A stretch of 64,000 nucleotides of DNA from Trueperella pyogenes (GCF_001070855.1 NZ_JVLH01000006.1:62001-126000), one strand, 5' to 3'; positions 23,427 to 32,072 are shown, counted from the stretch's first letter. Numbers and translations are program-made. Notes: generated from the sequence alone by a model not told the origin.

Positions 23427-25736
23427 TCAGTTCGCAAGCTGCTGACGAACAATCCGAGTCGCCTCAACGAGGTTCTTCAAGGATTCTTCGGTCTCCGCAT
23501 AACCTCGGGTCTTCAGACCACAGTCGGGGTTCGACCACAAGTTACGCAGCTCAATCGAGTCAGCAGCCAAGGTCAGAAGCTCCGTGAGTTCCTCAACCGA
23601 AGGCACACGCGGCGAGTGGATATCCCAAACACCGGGTCCAACGCCATGGCTGAAGCCTTGTTCTGCAAGCTCAGGAAGGACTTCCATGCGTGAGCGTGCA
23701 GCCTCAATTGAGGTCACATCCGCATCCAGTCCCAAGATCGCATCGAGAATCTGGCCGAACTCCGAGTAGCACAGGTGGGTGTGAATCTGAGTATCGGGAC
23801 GCACTCCAGCAGTCGCTAGACGGAAGGAGTCCACAGCCCACTTGAGGTAATCAGCGTGACGGGCCTGATCCAAAGGAAGCAGCTCGCGCAGTGCTGGCTC
23901 ATCGACCTGAACAACAGCAATTCCGGCGTCCTGGAGATCGGTGACCTCGTCGCGCAGAGCCAGACCGATCTGATCAGCAACCTCAGCCAGCGGCAAATCA
24001 TTGCGCGGGAAGGACCAGGCAATGATGGTGACAGGACCAGTCAGCATGCCCTTAACCGGGTGATCAGTCAGCGACTGCGCGTAACGTGCCCATTCAACAG
24101 TCATTGCGTGAGGACGGACAACATCCCCCCACAGGATCGACGGACGTGTGCATCGCGAACCATAAGACTGGACCCAGCCGTTCTTCGTTGCAGCGAAACC
24201 TTCAAGCTGTTCAGCAAAGTACTGAACCATATCGTTACGCTCTGCTTCGCCGTGGACCAGAACATCCAGACCGAGATTTTCCTGAAGGCGAATCACCGAT
24301 TCAATCTCTTCACGCATACGCTGCGCGTAGTCTTCGTCAGAGAGCTCGCCCTTGGCCCAAGCGGCACGGGCGCGACGAATTTCCTTCGTCTGAGGGAAGG
24401 AACCAATGGAGGTGGTCGGAATGAGGGGCAGACCAAGACGCTCGCGCTGAAGCTCATCGCGGACTGCAAAGTCTTCACGCTCACGATCGGCCTCGGTCAA
24501 GCGCGCGACGCGCTCACGCAACTCGGGGCGAACCACGCCGGGGGCAGCAGCACGCTGAGCCAGAACCTCACGGGTCGCTTCAACGGCCTCGGAAATGGAA
24601 TCCCAACCATTGTTCACGCCACGAGCGAGGGTGACAACCTCCCCAACCTTCTGGTCTGCAAAGGCAAGCCATGCATGAAGGTTCGCGTCGAGCACAGGGT
24701 CATCCCACTTCTCCAGTGCGGTGTCATGGGGAACGTGCTGCAAAGAGGTCGAGGTCGAAACGGCGAGCGATGCGGGATTCAAGGCTTTGGCTGCGTCAAG
24801 GCGAGCGATGGCGCTGTCCAAATCGGTTCGCCAGATGTTACGACCATCAACAACGCCAGCAACAAGAGCGACCTTAGACAGGTCAACTGAGCCGGCCTCG
24901 GGAAGAGAACCACGGCACAGATCCAGTCCCAAGGCCTCGATACCAGTGGAGGCAAGAGAGGCTGCAGCCTGTGCGCCATCGCCATAACCGATCGCTGCGA
25001 AGATCGCGGGACGCTTCTCCAGCTTGGCGAGAGCAGCGAAAACGCGAGCCGAGTACTCAATGAGGGTTGCGCGCTCAACGTGGAGGTTATCGGAGGCAAG
25101 CGCATGCTCGTCAATCTGAACCCAAGGCGCTCCTGCCTCGGAAAGCTTGGCAAGAACATCAGCGTAGGCTGCAACAACGTCGTCAAGGCGTTCAAAGGGG
25201 TTGTAATCCGGAGTTGCCTCATCAGCCTTCGCGACGGCAAGGAAGGTCACGGGACCAACCAGCACCGGGCGAACGATGGTGCCCTCTTCCTTTGCTGAGA
25301 CGAAGCGATCAACAATGGTGTGATCAGCGAAAGAAATCGGCGTATCGGGGCCAATTTCGGGAACCAAGTGGTGGTAGTTCGTATCGAACCACTTGGTCAT
25401 TTCCAGCGGTGCAACCTGCGCATTGCCGCGAGCCAGGGCGAAGTGCAGATCCAGTCCTTCGAAGGAACGGTAGCGCTCGGGAACCGCGCCCAGAAGCGTA
25501 ATCGCATCCAGAACCTGGTCGTAGAGCGCGAAAGTTTCAGGGATCGACGCATCATCTTTGCCGAGGCCAAGCTCGACGAGGCGGTCATGAGTCGTCTTGC
25601 GGAGCTGGGCTTCCGTCGCGCGGAGCTCATCGGCGGAGATACGGCCCGCCCAGTAGGCTTCGAGCGCCTTCTTCAGCTCGCGGCCACGACCGATGCGCGG
25701 GTAACCCAGGATGGTCGCCGTAGGGAATTGAGTCAT
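23427..25736 (-). CDS. metE: Cobalamin-independent methionine synthase
   Basis: Zinc enzyme that methylates homocysteine with 5-methyltetrahydropteroyl-triglutamate, the last step of methionine synthesis without vitamin B12. The 769-residue protein has the duplicated barrel structure: the N-terminal half begins ATILGYPRIGRGRELKKALE, and the C-terminal half holds LPTTSIGSFPQT-like IPTTSIGSFPQTKEIR, the zinc ligands in HTHLCYSEFG (about 655) and NPDCGLKTRGY (about 735). AAAGGA precedes the ATG. Thirty-three bases after metF on the same strand, so a metFE operon, expressed from the structured leader upstream of metF. Confidence 0.96.
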   Translation of the reverse strand: MTQFPTATILGYPRIGRGRELKKALEAYWAGRISADELRATEAQLRKTTHDRLVELGLGKDDASIPETFALYDQVLDAITLLGAVPERYRSFEGLDLHFALARGNAQVAPLEMTKWFDTNYHHLVPEIGPDTPISFADHTIVDRFVSAKEEGTIVRPVLVGPVTFLAVAKADEATPDYNPFERLDDVVAAYADVLAKLSEAGAPWVQIDEHALASDNLHVERATLIEYSARVFAALAKLEKRPAIFAAIGYGDGAQAAASLASTGIEALGLDLCRGSLPEAGSVDLSKVALVAGVVDGRNIWRTDLDSAIARLDAAKALNPASLAVSTSTSLQHVPHDTALEKWDDPVLDANLHAWLAFADQKVGEVVTLARGVNNGWDSISEAVEATREVLAQRAAAPGVVRPELRERVARLTEADREREDFAVRDELQRERLGLPLIPTTSIGSFPQTKEIRRARAAWAKGELSDEDYAQRMREEIESVIRLQENLGLDVLVHGEAERNDMVQYFAEQLEGFAATKNGWVQSYGSRCTRPSILWGDVVRPHAMTVEWARYAQSLTDHPVKGMLTGPVTIIAWSFPRNDLPLAEVADQIGLALRDEVTDLQDAGIAVVQVDEPALRELLPLDQARHADYLKWAVDSFRLATAGVRPDTQIHTHLCYSEFGQILDAILGLDADVTSIEAARSRMEVLPELAEQGFSHGVGPGVWDIHSPRVPSVEELTELLTLAADSIELRNLWSNPDCGLKTRGYAETEESLKNLVEATRIVRQQLAN

Positions 25737-25769
25737 TTACTTATCCTTTGTCATCGTGAAATGGACGGG

Positions 25770-26702
25770 TCAACACTGGCTTGCAGAAACAAGGCCTGCA
25801 GCATCGAGCACATCGAGTGCAGGAGCCGCTTTATTGAAGGTATACATGTGGATTCCGGGAGCACCCGAGTCATGCAGGTCGCGAGCAAGACGACCTCCGA
25901 TTTCGACTCCCATGGAATACATTTCTTGTGGTGAGGACGCTGACTCGAGCTTGCGACGAAGGTATTCGGGGAATACAACTCCGGTCAGTTCGGTCATGCG
26001 ACTAACTCGCCGAATATCGGTTGGCGGCAAAATTCCCGGGACGATAGGAATCGTCACGCCATTGGAACGCGCCTTTTCAAGGAAGTTCACATAGGTGTCG
26101 GCTTCCCAAAAAAGCTGAGTGATCGCGAAGGATGCGCCTGCAGATTGCTTCACCAAAAGGCGCTCCACCTCTTGGGTCGGTGAAGTTCCAACGGCGGGAT
26201 TACCCGCGGGAAATGTCGCAACTGCAATCGTCAAAGGTTTGAAAGCGGCGCGCAAGGCTGCGCCGGGATACTGCGCACAGCGAGCAGCCTCAATCGAACG
26301 AATCAAGGTCACAAGCTCAGTTGCCGAGGACACTCCCCCGGGAGAGGGCTGCCAATCTGGACGCCCCACCGGCGGATCGCCACGAAGAGCAAGGAAGGTT
26401 CGAACACCTGCATTGAGATAATCGGTGACGACTTCGCTCACTTCACTGGGAGTCGTTCCCACACAGGTAAGGTGAGCGATTGGTTGAACCGGGCTGTCCT
26501 TCACAAGCTTACGAACAACACCTCGCGCACTGTGGCGATCCTGACCTGCAGCACCATAGGTCACCGAAAGAAAATCGGGAGAGACTGACAGCAAGCGCTC
26601 AACGGTTTGCCAAAACGGCTTAACGAGGCTCTCTTTGCGAGGCGGCATGACCTCAAAAGACAGGGTGGTCAGATCAGAAGAACAGTCAGAAGGCTGAGAC
26701 AT
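25770..26702 (-). CDS. metF: 5,10-methylenetetrahydrofolate reductase
   Basis: FAD enzyme that makes 5-methyltetrahydrofolate, the methyl donor for MetE. The 310-residue protein has the family start FEVMPPRKESL (about 16), the VTYGAAGQDR segment, HLTCVGTTPSEV (about 77), FLALRGDPPVG (about 105) and the late FWEADTYVNFLEKARSNG and PGILPPTDIR motifs. The ATG at 26702 has AAGGA (26712-26708) five bases upstream; this ribosome site overlaps the 3' arm of a long-range RNA helix in the leader. First structural gene of metFE. Confidence 0.94.
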   Translation of the reverse strand: MSQPSDCSSDLTTLSFEVMPPRKESLVKPFWQTVERLLSVSPDFLSVTYGAAGQDRHSARGVVRKLVKDSPVQPIAHLTCVGTTPSEVSEVVTDYLNAGVRTFLALRGDPPVGRPDWQPSPGGVSSATELVTLIRSIEAARCAQYPGAALRAAFKPLTIAVATFPAGNPAVGTSPTQEVERLLVKQSAGASFAITQLFWEADTYVNFLEKARSNGVTIPIVPGILPPTDIRRVSRMTELTGVVFPEYLRRKLESASSPQEMYSMGVEIGGRLARDLHDSGAPGIHMYTFNKAAPALDVLDAAGLVSASQC

Positions 26703-26709
26703 ACATTTC

Positions 26710-26816
26710 CTTGAAAGATTGGCGCTATACGCGCCCCGGCAGCTGATTACGGTTCAGCTGCACATTCGTGAGCGAATCGATCCCACGGGGCCTCCAAGGC
26801 CAGACATTCTTTCAAG
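26710..26816 (-). promoter_or_regulatory. Structured RNA leader of metFE (candidate attenuator or riboswitch)
   Basis: Five nested or adjacent helices can be drawn on the minus strand: CTTGAAAG (26816-26809) with CTTTCAAG (26717-26710) closing the whole element; AGGCC/GGCCT at 26801-26789; ATTCG/CGAAT at 26777-26764; GCAGCTGA/TCAGCTGC at 26761-26739; GGCGC/GCGCC at 26735-26721. CGGGG (26790-26786) could also pair with CCCCG (26738-26734). The closing helix overlaps the metF ribosome site. I do not recognise a SAM, SAH or cobalamin riboswitch core. The 5' half encodes a leaderless mini-ORF. Confidence 0.5.
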
Positions 26817-26819
26817 CAT
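26754..26819 (-). CDS. Leaderless 21-residue leader peptide of metFE
   Basis: A 21-codon ORF beginning MLERMSGLGG and ending RSRMCS then TGA. A -10-like GATAAT ends exactly six bases before the ATG, so a leaderless transcript is expected. The last residues, Ser-Arg-Met-Cys, match the end of the mini-ORF at 23252, and the surrounding bases are also alike (CGAATGTG just before the end). The stop codon is the last triplet of the 5' arm of the GCAGCTGA hairpin, so a ribosome held at the Met and Cys codons would disturb the leader fold. This supports a methionine/cysteine attenuator for metFE; inference from layout only. Confidence 0.5.
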   Translation of the reverse strand: MLERMSGLGGPVGSIRSRMCS

Positions 26820-26825
26820 GAAGCC

Positions 26826-26831
26826 ATTATC
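26826..26831 (-). promoter_or_regulatory. -10 element of the metFE promoter
   Basis: GATAAT on the minus strand (26831-26826), six bases before the mini-ORF ATG. No convincing -35 hexamer is seen at 16-18 bases, so the promoter call is weaker than that at 23327. Confidence 0.4.
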
Positions 26832-26932
26832 TAGTGTTTCCCCGGTTTACGCACACGCGGCCCACAACTTGGGAAAGTGTGACGGGCGACGACATGTACA
26901 CTATGAAGGTCTGATCGCACTGCGGCAGGCGT

Positions 26933-27005
26933 GCCTCCGTAGCTCAATGGATAGAGCAAGGGCCTTCTAATCCCGAGGTTGCAGGTTCGAGTCCTGTCGG
27001 GGGCG
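26933..27005 (+). tRNA. tRNA-Arg (anticodon TCT)
   Basis: A 73-base cloverleaf without encoded CCA: acceptor GCCTCCG/CGGGGGC with one G-T pair, D-stem GCTC/GAGC, T-stem GCAGG/CCTGT, T-loop TTCGAGT, and anticodon loop CTTCTAA giving TCT. The anticodon stem is odd: only the three middle G-C pairs form, with A-G at 27-43 and C-T at 31-39. Probably still functional, but weak in that stem. Confidence 0.85.
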
Positions 27006-27099
27006 CAGAATGAAATTCTTTTAAATTTCCTACCTGTATAGGATTTTAGGCCTACAATCTGGCTACGGACACCCCACAGGCATCGATGCAGGAGTAGCC

Positions 27100-28785
27100 A
27101 TGTTCTTATCACTGAGCACAAGTTTTACGCCGTCAACGACGGCGATCGGCTCAAATGTTTTCCTAACAGCACTAGCTGGAATCCTCCCCCTCCTGCTATT
27201 CTTCGTCCTTCTTGGCGCATTCAAGGTGAAAACGCACTGGTGTGCTCTAATCTCATTGATTGCTGCGATTTTGATCGCAGTTGTTGGCTTCAAGATGCCC
27301 GTCACCCTGAGCCTTCTTGCCACGGGGCAAGGAATTATCTTTGCGCTCATCCCAATCATCTACATCATCATTGCCGCGGTGTGGCTGTACAACCTCACCG
27401 AAGTTTCGGGGCGTTCCAAAGACCTCCGTGCTGTCTTCAATACAATCGGCAAGGGCGACATTCGCGTTCAGGCTCTCATCGTTGCTTTCTCTTTCTGCGG
27501 CCTTCTTGAAGGCTTAGCCGGATTCGGTGCGCCCGTTGCAATCGTCGCCGCAATGCTCGTTTCCCTAGGCCTTCGCCCTGTCAAGGCTGCTGTCGTAACT
27601 ATCGTCGGTAACGCGATCAATGTCGGCTACGGCGCAATGGCAATTCCCGTAACAACTGCCGGTCGACTGGGCGGACAAAATCCCTTGCTTGTTGCCACTG
27701 ACATGGGCCACCTTTCGTGGATCATCGCCTGCTTCGTCCCCCTGATTCTGCTGTGGATTCTCGATGGCGGCCGAGGCATCGCCCAGTTGTGGCCACTGGC
27801 GTTAATTTCAGGAATCGCAACCGCCGCGGGGCATTTTGTAACGACCGGTTTCTCCTACGAACTCACTGCAGTTTTAGCGTCATTAATTGGTCTTTCAGCT
27901 TCTTATGTATTCCTGCTGGTCTGGACCCCGAAGACTCCTGACGAATATCGTTCCGATGACGCTCAGGAAGACCGGCCCGATGGCTCCCGCATTATTTTGG
28001 CACTTCTCCCCTACGTCCTCGTCGTTGCCGTTATTGCACTGACCAAGCTGTGGAAGATCGGGATTGATATCGACAGCACCTTTAAGGCAACCGACATTAA
28101 GATCCCTGTTCCTGGGCTACACGGCGTCCTCGTCGACGCAAACGGTCAGGCCGTATCCTCGAGCATTTACACCTTCCAGTTCCTTTCTAACCCCGGAACA
28201 TGGATTTTTGTCACCGCGATTGCCGTTGCTTTCATTTATGGGAGAACCAGCTCTGCTGGGCGCTTCCCCATGACCTTTGGAAAGGGAATTGCAACCCTCT
28301 TCAAGACGATCTCGACCTTGAAGATTTCAATCCTCACGATCTGCTTGGTGATGGGGCTTGCGTATGTGATGAATATGTCTGGCCAGACCAGTGCAATCGG
28401 TGCCGCGCTTGCGACAACGGGGATTTTCTTCGCGTTCCTTTCTCCGATCTTGGGGTGGCTGGGAACGGCTGTCGCAGGATCAGCTACAAGCGCTGGTGCA
28501 CTCTTCGCAAACCTGCAATCCACCGCCGCTCAAATTGCGGGCCTCGACCCTGCAACCTTGCTGGCAGGCAACACAATCGGTGGCGGTATCGGCAAGATTG
28601 TTTCCCCTCAGAACCTCACCATCGCTGCAACTTCAATCAACGAACCCGGAAGCGAAGCGGAGATCCTCAAGAAGGCAGCGCCTTACTCGATCGCCTTCCT
28701 AGTGGTCCTCTGCATCCTGATTTTCTTTGCATCGCAGGGGTACCTTGGTTCGTATATGCCCGATTCGGCCAGTTTTGCAAACTAA
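27100..28785 (+). CDS. lctP: L-lactate permease
   Basis: Lactate:H+ symporter of the LctP/LldP family in the cytoplasmic membrane. The 561-residue protein has about 12-14 helices and family segments such as CGLLEGLAGFGAPVAIVAAML (in part, near residue 135), and toward the end LGTAVAGSATSAGALFANLQ and GNTIGGGIGKIVSPQNLTIA. The ATG at 27100 is a plausible start. It precedes lutABC on the same strand by 195 bases, so lactate import and oxidation are grouped; the gap carries an operator-like repeat and hairpins, so lutABC may have its own promoter. Confidence 0.93.
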   Translation: MFLSLSTSFTPSTTAIGSNVFLTALAGILPLLLFFVLLGAFKVKTHWCALISLIAAILIAVVGFKMPVTLSLLATGQGIIFALIPIIYIIIAAVWLYNLTEVSGRSKDLRAVFNTIGKGDIRVQALIVAFSFCGLLEGLAGFGAPVAIVAAMLVSLGLRPVKAAVVTIVGNAINVGYGAMAIPVTTAGRLGGQNPLLVATDMGHLSWIIACFVPLILLWILDGGRGIAQLWPLALISGIATAAGHFVTTGFSYELTAVLASLIGLSASYVFLLVWTPKTPDEYRSDDAQEDRPDGSRIILALLPYVLVVAVIALTKLWKIGIDIDSTFKATDIKIPVPGLHGVLVDANGQAVSSSIYTFQFLSNPGTWIFVTAIAVAFIYGRTSSAGRFPMTFGKGIATLFKTISTLKISILTICLVMGLAYVMNMSGQTSAIGAALATTGIFFAFLSPILGWLGTAVAGSATSAGALFANLQSTAAQIAGLDPATLLAGNTIGGGIGKIVSPQNLTIAATSINEPGSEAEILKKAAPYSIAFLVVLCILIFFASQGYLGSYMPDSASFAN

Positions 28786-28814
28786 ATCAACCCAAGTTTG
28801 GGTGCGTCTTCGAT

Positions 28815-28841
28815 AATTCGATCATATGAATATGACGAATT
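28815..28841 (+). promoter_or_regulatory. Operator-like inverted repeat upstream of lutABC
   Basis: AATTCG-a-TCATAT pairs with ATATGACGAATT across a two-base centre, 12 bp of symmetry with one extra A. It is a plausible site for a GntR-type lactate regulator (LutR/LldR kind), but no such gene is in the window. Confidence 0.45.
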
Positions 28842-28865
28842 AACCAAGTTTCAACCCAATTGAGC

Positions 28866-28928
28866 GCCCCGTCAGACACGGAGTTTTCTGCGTTATTTCG
28901 CAGTTTTACTTCTTTTACCTGACGGGGC
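28866..28928 (+). promoter_or_regulatory. Nested hairpins in the lutABC leader
   Basis: Outer arms GCCCCGTCAG (28866-28875) and CTGACGGGGC (28919-28928) enclose CTGCG/CGCAG (28888-28903), which is followed by TTTTACTTCTTTT. The inner hairpin looks like a weak terminator, possibly ending lctP transcription; the outer pairing could compete. Not folded computationally. Confidence 0.4.
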
Positions 28929-28980
28929 TGTCTCTTACCAATACAGTGAGGACAAAAGTCACCCGGACGGAGGTCCTACC

Positions 28981-29778
28981 TTGCGAATCGCACTATTTGC
29001 GACCTGCCTTGCAGACACTATGTTCCCCCAAGCCGCACAAGCAACAGTTACGCTGCTTGAACGTTTGGGCCATGAAGTTGTCTTCCCGGAAGGCCAGGTC
29101 TGCTGCGGCCAGATGCATGCCAACACCGGCTACTTCGAAGATGCCGCCAAGATCACTCGCAACCACGTTCGAACCTTCGAGCCCGTCCTTGACGGTGAAT
29201 GGGACGCAATTGTGGTTCCTTCTGGCTCTTGCACGGGTGCTGCCCGACACGAGCAAAAACTCGTTGCTGAGCACGTTGGCGACGATCAGCTCGCAAAGCG
29301 CTCTCAGCAGATTGCCGCACACACCTACGATCTCACCGAGCTCATCACCGATGTCTTGGGCCTGGAAGATGTCGGCGCATACTTCCCCCACACCGTGACA
29401 TATCACCCGACCTGTCACTCGCTGCGTATCGCACGAGTGGGAGATCGTCCTTACCGCCTGCTTCGTGCAGTGGAAGGCCTGACCCTTGTTGATCTGCCGG
29501 ATGCTGAGGTTTGCTGCGGTTTTGGTGGCACCTTCTCCATGAAGAACTCCGAGACCTCGACTGCAATGCTTGCCGATAAGGTCTCGAATGTCATGTCAAC
29601 GCACGCCGAGGTTCTGGTCATGGGTGATTACTCCTGCTTGATGCACGTCGGTGGTGGCCTGTCTCGACTGAACTCGGGAATCCGCCCCATGCACCTCGCA
29701 GAGATTCTTGCATCCACTAAGGACAAGCCTTTCCTTGGCAACATTTCATTCGCTCCAGAAAGCGCACAGGTGATCTGA
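28981..29778 (+). CDS. lutA: L-lactate oxidation complex, LutA (Fe-S oxidoreductase)
   Basis: Cysteine-rich (CCG-domain) subunit of the LutABC complex that oxidises L-lactate to pyruvate. The 265-residue protein has two CCG motifs, GQVCCGQMHANTGY (about 38-51) and EVCCGFGGTFSMKN (about 176-189), each expected to help bind an iron-sulfur cluster or heterodisulfide-like centre. The start is the TTG at 28981, with GGAGG at about 28969 as ribosome site. The lutB ATG follows one base after its stop. Family and operon context agree. Confidence 0.93.
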   Translation: MRIALFATCLADTMFPQAAQATVTLLERLGHEVVFPEGQVCCGQMHANTGYFEDAAKITRNHVRTFEPVLDGEWDAIVVPSGSCTGAARHEQKLVAEHVGDDQLAKRSQQIAAHTYDLTELITDVLGLEDVGAYFPHTVTYHPTCHSLRIARVGDRPYRLLRAVEGLTLVDLPDAEVCCGFGGTFSMKNSETSTAMLADKVSNVMSTHAEVLVMGDYSCLMHVGGGLSRLNSGIRPMHLAEILASTKDKPFLGNISFAPESAQVI

Positions 29779-29779
29779 A

Positions 29780-31405
29780 ATGTCTGAAACCTTCATCGGT
29801 ATGCCCGGGGTCGTCTCGGGCGATGACTCCAATGCTGCGGTTCACACCGGAGGATGGCGAACGACAGTTGAGATCCCCGAAGACACTCTTCGCTGGGGTC
29901 CTACCTTCCCCGAGGCCGCGCATAAGACCCTCGCAAACACCCAGATGCGCCGCAATCTGGGCCACGCTACCCGCACCATTCGCGCAAAGCGTGGTCAGCG
30001 TGTTGCAGAGATGCCCGACTGGGAAGATCTGCGTGACGCTGCAGAAGCGATCAAGTTTGAGGTTGAATCTCGACTCCCTGAACTTCTGGAAGAATTCGAG
30101 CGCAATGTGACTGCCCGCGGAGGCATCGTCCATTGGGCACGCGATAAGCATGAAGCGAATCGCATCATTGCGGACATCATTAAGTCCAAGGGAGTCGACG
30201 AAGTCGTCAAGATCAAGTCGATGGCAACCCAGGAAACGAACCTCAACGAGTTCCTGAAAGACGAAGGTATTTCCGCACGCGAGACCGACCTGGCAGAAAT
30301 GATCGTTCAGCTTGCTGACGATATGCCCAGCCACATTGTCGTTCCTGCAATTCACCGTAACCGTTCCGAGGTTCGTGGCATCTTCCTCGATCGAATGGAA
30401 GACGCCCCGCGTGATCTTTCTGATGACCCTCAGGAATTGACGGCCGCCGCACGCGCTCACCTTCGTAAGAAGTTCCTGCACGCCAAGGTCGCGGTTTCAG
30501 GCACTAATATGGGTGTCGCTGAAACCGGAACCGTGTCGGTCTTCGAATCGGAAGGTAATGGACGTATGTGCCTGACCCTTCCCGATACGCTCATCACATT
30601 GATGGGTATCGAAAAGCTGGTTCCTCGTTACCAGGACATCGAGGTCTTCTCCCAGCTTCTCCCCCGCTCGGCCACTGGTGAGCGTATGAACCCCTACACC
30701 TCGATGTGGACGGGCGTAACTCCGGGTGATGGCCCGCAGGAATTCCACCTGATTCTGATGGACAACGGACGCACCAAGACTCTTGCTGATCCCATTGGCC
30801 GTGAAGCCCTTGCATGCATTCGTTGCGGTTCCTGCATGAATATCTGCCCGGTCTACCAGCACACTTCAGGCCACGCCTACGGTTCGGTTTACCCCGGCCC
30901 CATCGGCGCCATCCTCACACCGCAGCTGACTCAGGGATTGGATGAGAAGGATCCTGTCCACACCCTTCCCTTCGCATCCTCTCTGTGCGGTGCGTGTGGT
31001 GAGGTCTGCCCGGTCAAGATCAAGATTCCGAACATCCTCATCCATATGCGTGCCCGTACCGTGGACGTCAAGCACAACATCGTGCCTGATATCTGGGATT
31101 TGGCGATGGGTGCTTCAACTCCTGTCATGTCCAATTCAAAGGCGTGGGAGCTGGCAACAACCGGTGTCAAGGCCACCCGTATTGCCAAGAAGAAGGGAAA
31201 GATCGGTGCTCTTCCCTTCCCGGCCTCGCTGTGGACTACTGCCCGCGATCTTCCGGTCGCTCCAAAGGAAACATTCCGCCAGTGGTGGCGGCGTACTCAC
31301 CCCGACTCAGATGCCTCGGCTCCACGCTCCGACGCGCCGGCAAAGGATATCCCCTTGGCAAGTGAGCACGGAATGACTACTCACACGAATACTGAGGAGG
31401 CCTGA
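29780..31405 (+). CDS. lutB: L-lactate oxidation complex, LutB (iron-sulfur protein)
   Basis: Ferredoxin-like subunit of LutABC that passes electrons from lactate. The 541-residue protein contains an LUD domain (about 70-290, with HWARDKHEANRIIADIIKSKG-like conserved stretch) and two 4Fe-4S motifs: CIRCGSCMNICPVYQ (about 347) and CGACGEVCPVKI (about 398). The C-terminal tail (about 470-541) is longer than in Bacillus LutB and rich in Ser, Asp and Pro. It lies one base after lutA and one base before lutC. Confidence 0.92.
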   Translation: MSETFIGMPGVVSGDDSNAAVHTGGWRTTVEIPEDTLRWGPTFPEAAHKTLANTQMRRNLGHATRTIRAKRGQRVAEMPDWEDLRDAAEAIKFEVESRLPELLEEFERNVTARGGIVHWARDKHEANRIIADIIKSKGVDEVVKIKSMATQETNLNEFLKDEGISARETDLAEMIVQLADDMPSHIVVPAIHRNRSEVRGIFLDRMEDAPRDLSDDPQELTAAARAHLRKKFLHAKVAVSGTNMGVAETGTVSVFESEGNGRMCLTLPDTLITLMGIEKLVPRYQDIEVFSQLLPRSATGERMNPYTSMWTGVTPGDGPQEFHLILMDNGRTKTLADPIGREALACIRCGSCMNICPVYQHTSGHAYGSVYPGPIGAILTPQLTQGLDEKDPVHTLPFASSLCGACGEVCPVKIKIPNILIHMRARTVDVKHNIVPDIWDLAMGASTPVMSNSKAWELATTGVKATRIAKKKGKIGALPFPASLWTTARDLPVAPKETFRQWWRRTHPDSDASAPRSDAPAKDIPLASEHGMTTHTNTEEA

Positions 31406-31406
31406 G

Positions 31407-32072
31407 ATGGTTATGGATGCGAAGACCGCTATCCTCGCCCGTGCGCGCGAGGCCATTGAGCGCTCGCAAGAGGGACGTCCAGTCCGCGAAATTCCTCGTA
31501 ACTACATCCGCGAAGGCCAATATGCGCCCGGTTCGGATGAAGTCGTTGCTGAGATGATTGAGAAGCTTGAGGACTACTCAGCGCAGGTTGTCGAGGCACG
31601 CGATGATCAGGCAATCGAAGATGCGATTGCAAAGTTCCTTTCCGAGGCCAAGGCTTCCTCGGTTGTCGTTCCCACCGGCCTCGATGACCAGTTCAAGAAG
31701 GCGGCTGGACGCGATAAGCGAAAGGTACGTGAAGATTCGCGCGAGAATGCTATTCCGACTTTGGAATTGGACGCAATCGATGCCGTCGTGACCCGTAGTC
31801 GCGTTGGAATTTCCATCTCGGGAACGATTATCTTGGACGGCGAACCTGATCAAGGACGCCGCGCCATCACTCTTGTTCCCGATACTCATGTGGCGATTCT
31901 GGAGCGCTCTGCGATCGTTCCAACCGTCCCACAGGCCGTCGATATCTTAGGTGAGCATCCCGAGCGTCCAACAACCTGGATCGCCGGCGGTTCTGCAACT
32001 TCGGATATCGAATTGGTTCGTGTCAATGGCGTTCACGGTCCTCGTCACCTGCGAGTGATCATCGCACACTAA
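31407..32072 (+). CDS. lutC: L-lactate oxidation complex, LutC
   Basis: LUD-domain subunit of LutABC, 221 residues. The N-terminal helix AILARAREAIE is followed by the LUD core, with SVVVPTGLDDQF (about 80), the acidic IDAVVTRSRVGISISGTIIL segment (about 125-144) and the C-terminal TWIAGGSATSDIELVRVNGVHGPR, which holds the conserved Gly-Val-His-Gly-Pro. GAGGAGG eight bases before the ATG supports the start. Last gene of the operon, ended by a long perfect hairpin. Confidence 0.93.
   Translation: MVMDAKTAILARAREAIERSQEGRPVREIPRNYIREGQYAPGSDEVVAEMIEKLEDYSAQVVEARDDQAIEDAIAKFLSEAKASSVVVPTGLDDQFKKAAGRDKRKVREDSRENAIPTLELDAIDAVVTRSRVGISISGTIILDGEPDQGRRAITLVPDTHVAILERSAIVPTVPQAVDILGEHPERPTTWIAGGSATSDIELVRVNGVHGPRHLRVIIAH

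Noticed and set aside
23856-24890. Long plus-strand ORF of 344 residues opposite metE
   Set aside because: Shadow frame of a clearly coding gene; no ribosome site or recognisable protein features.
26702-26831. Cobalamin, SAM or SAH riboswitch upstream of metFE
   Set aside because: I looked for the conserved cores of these classes and did not find them, though a structured leader is clearly present; kept as an unclassified element.
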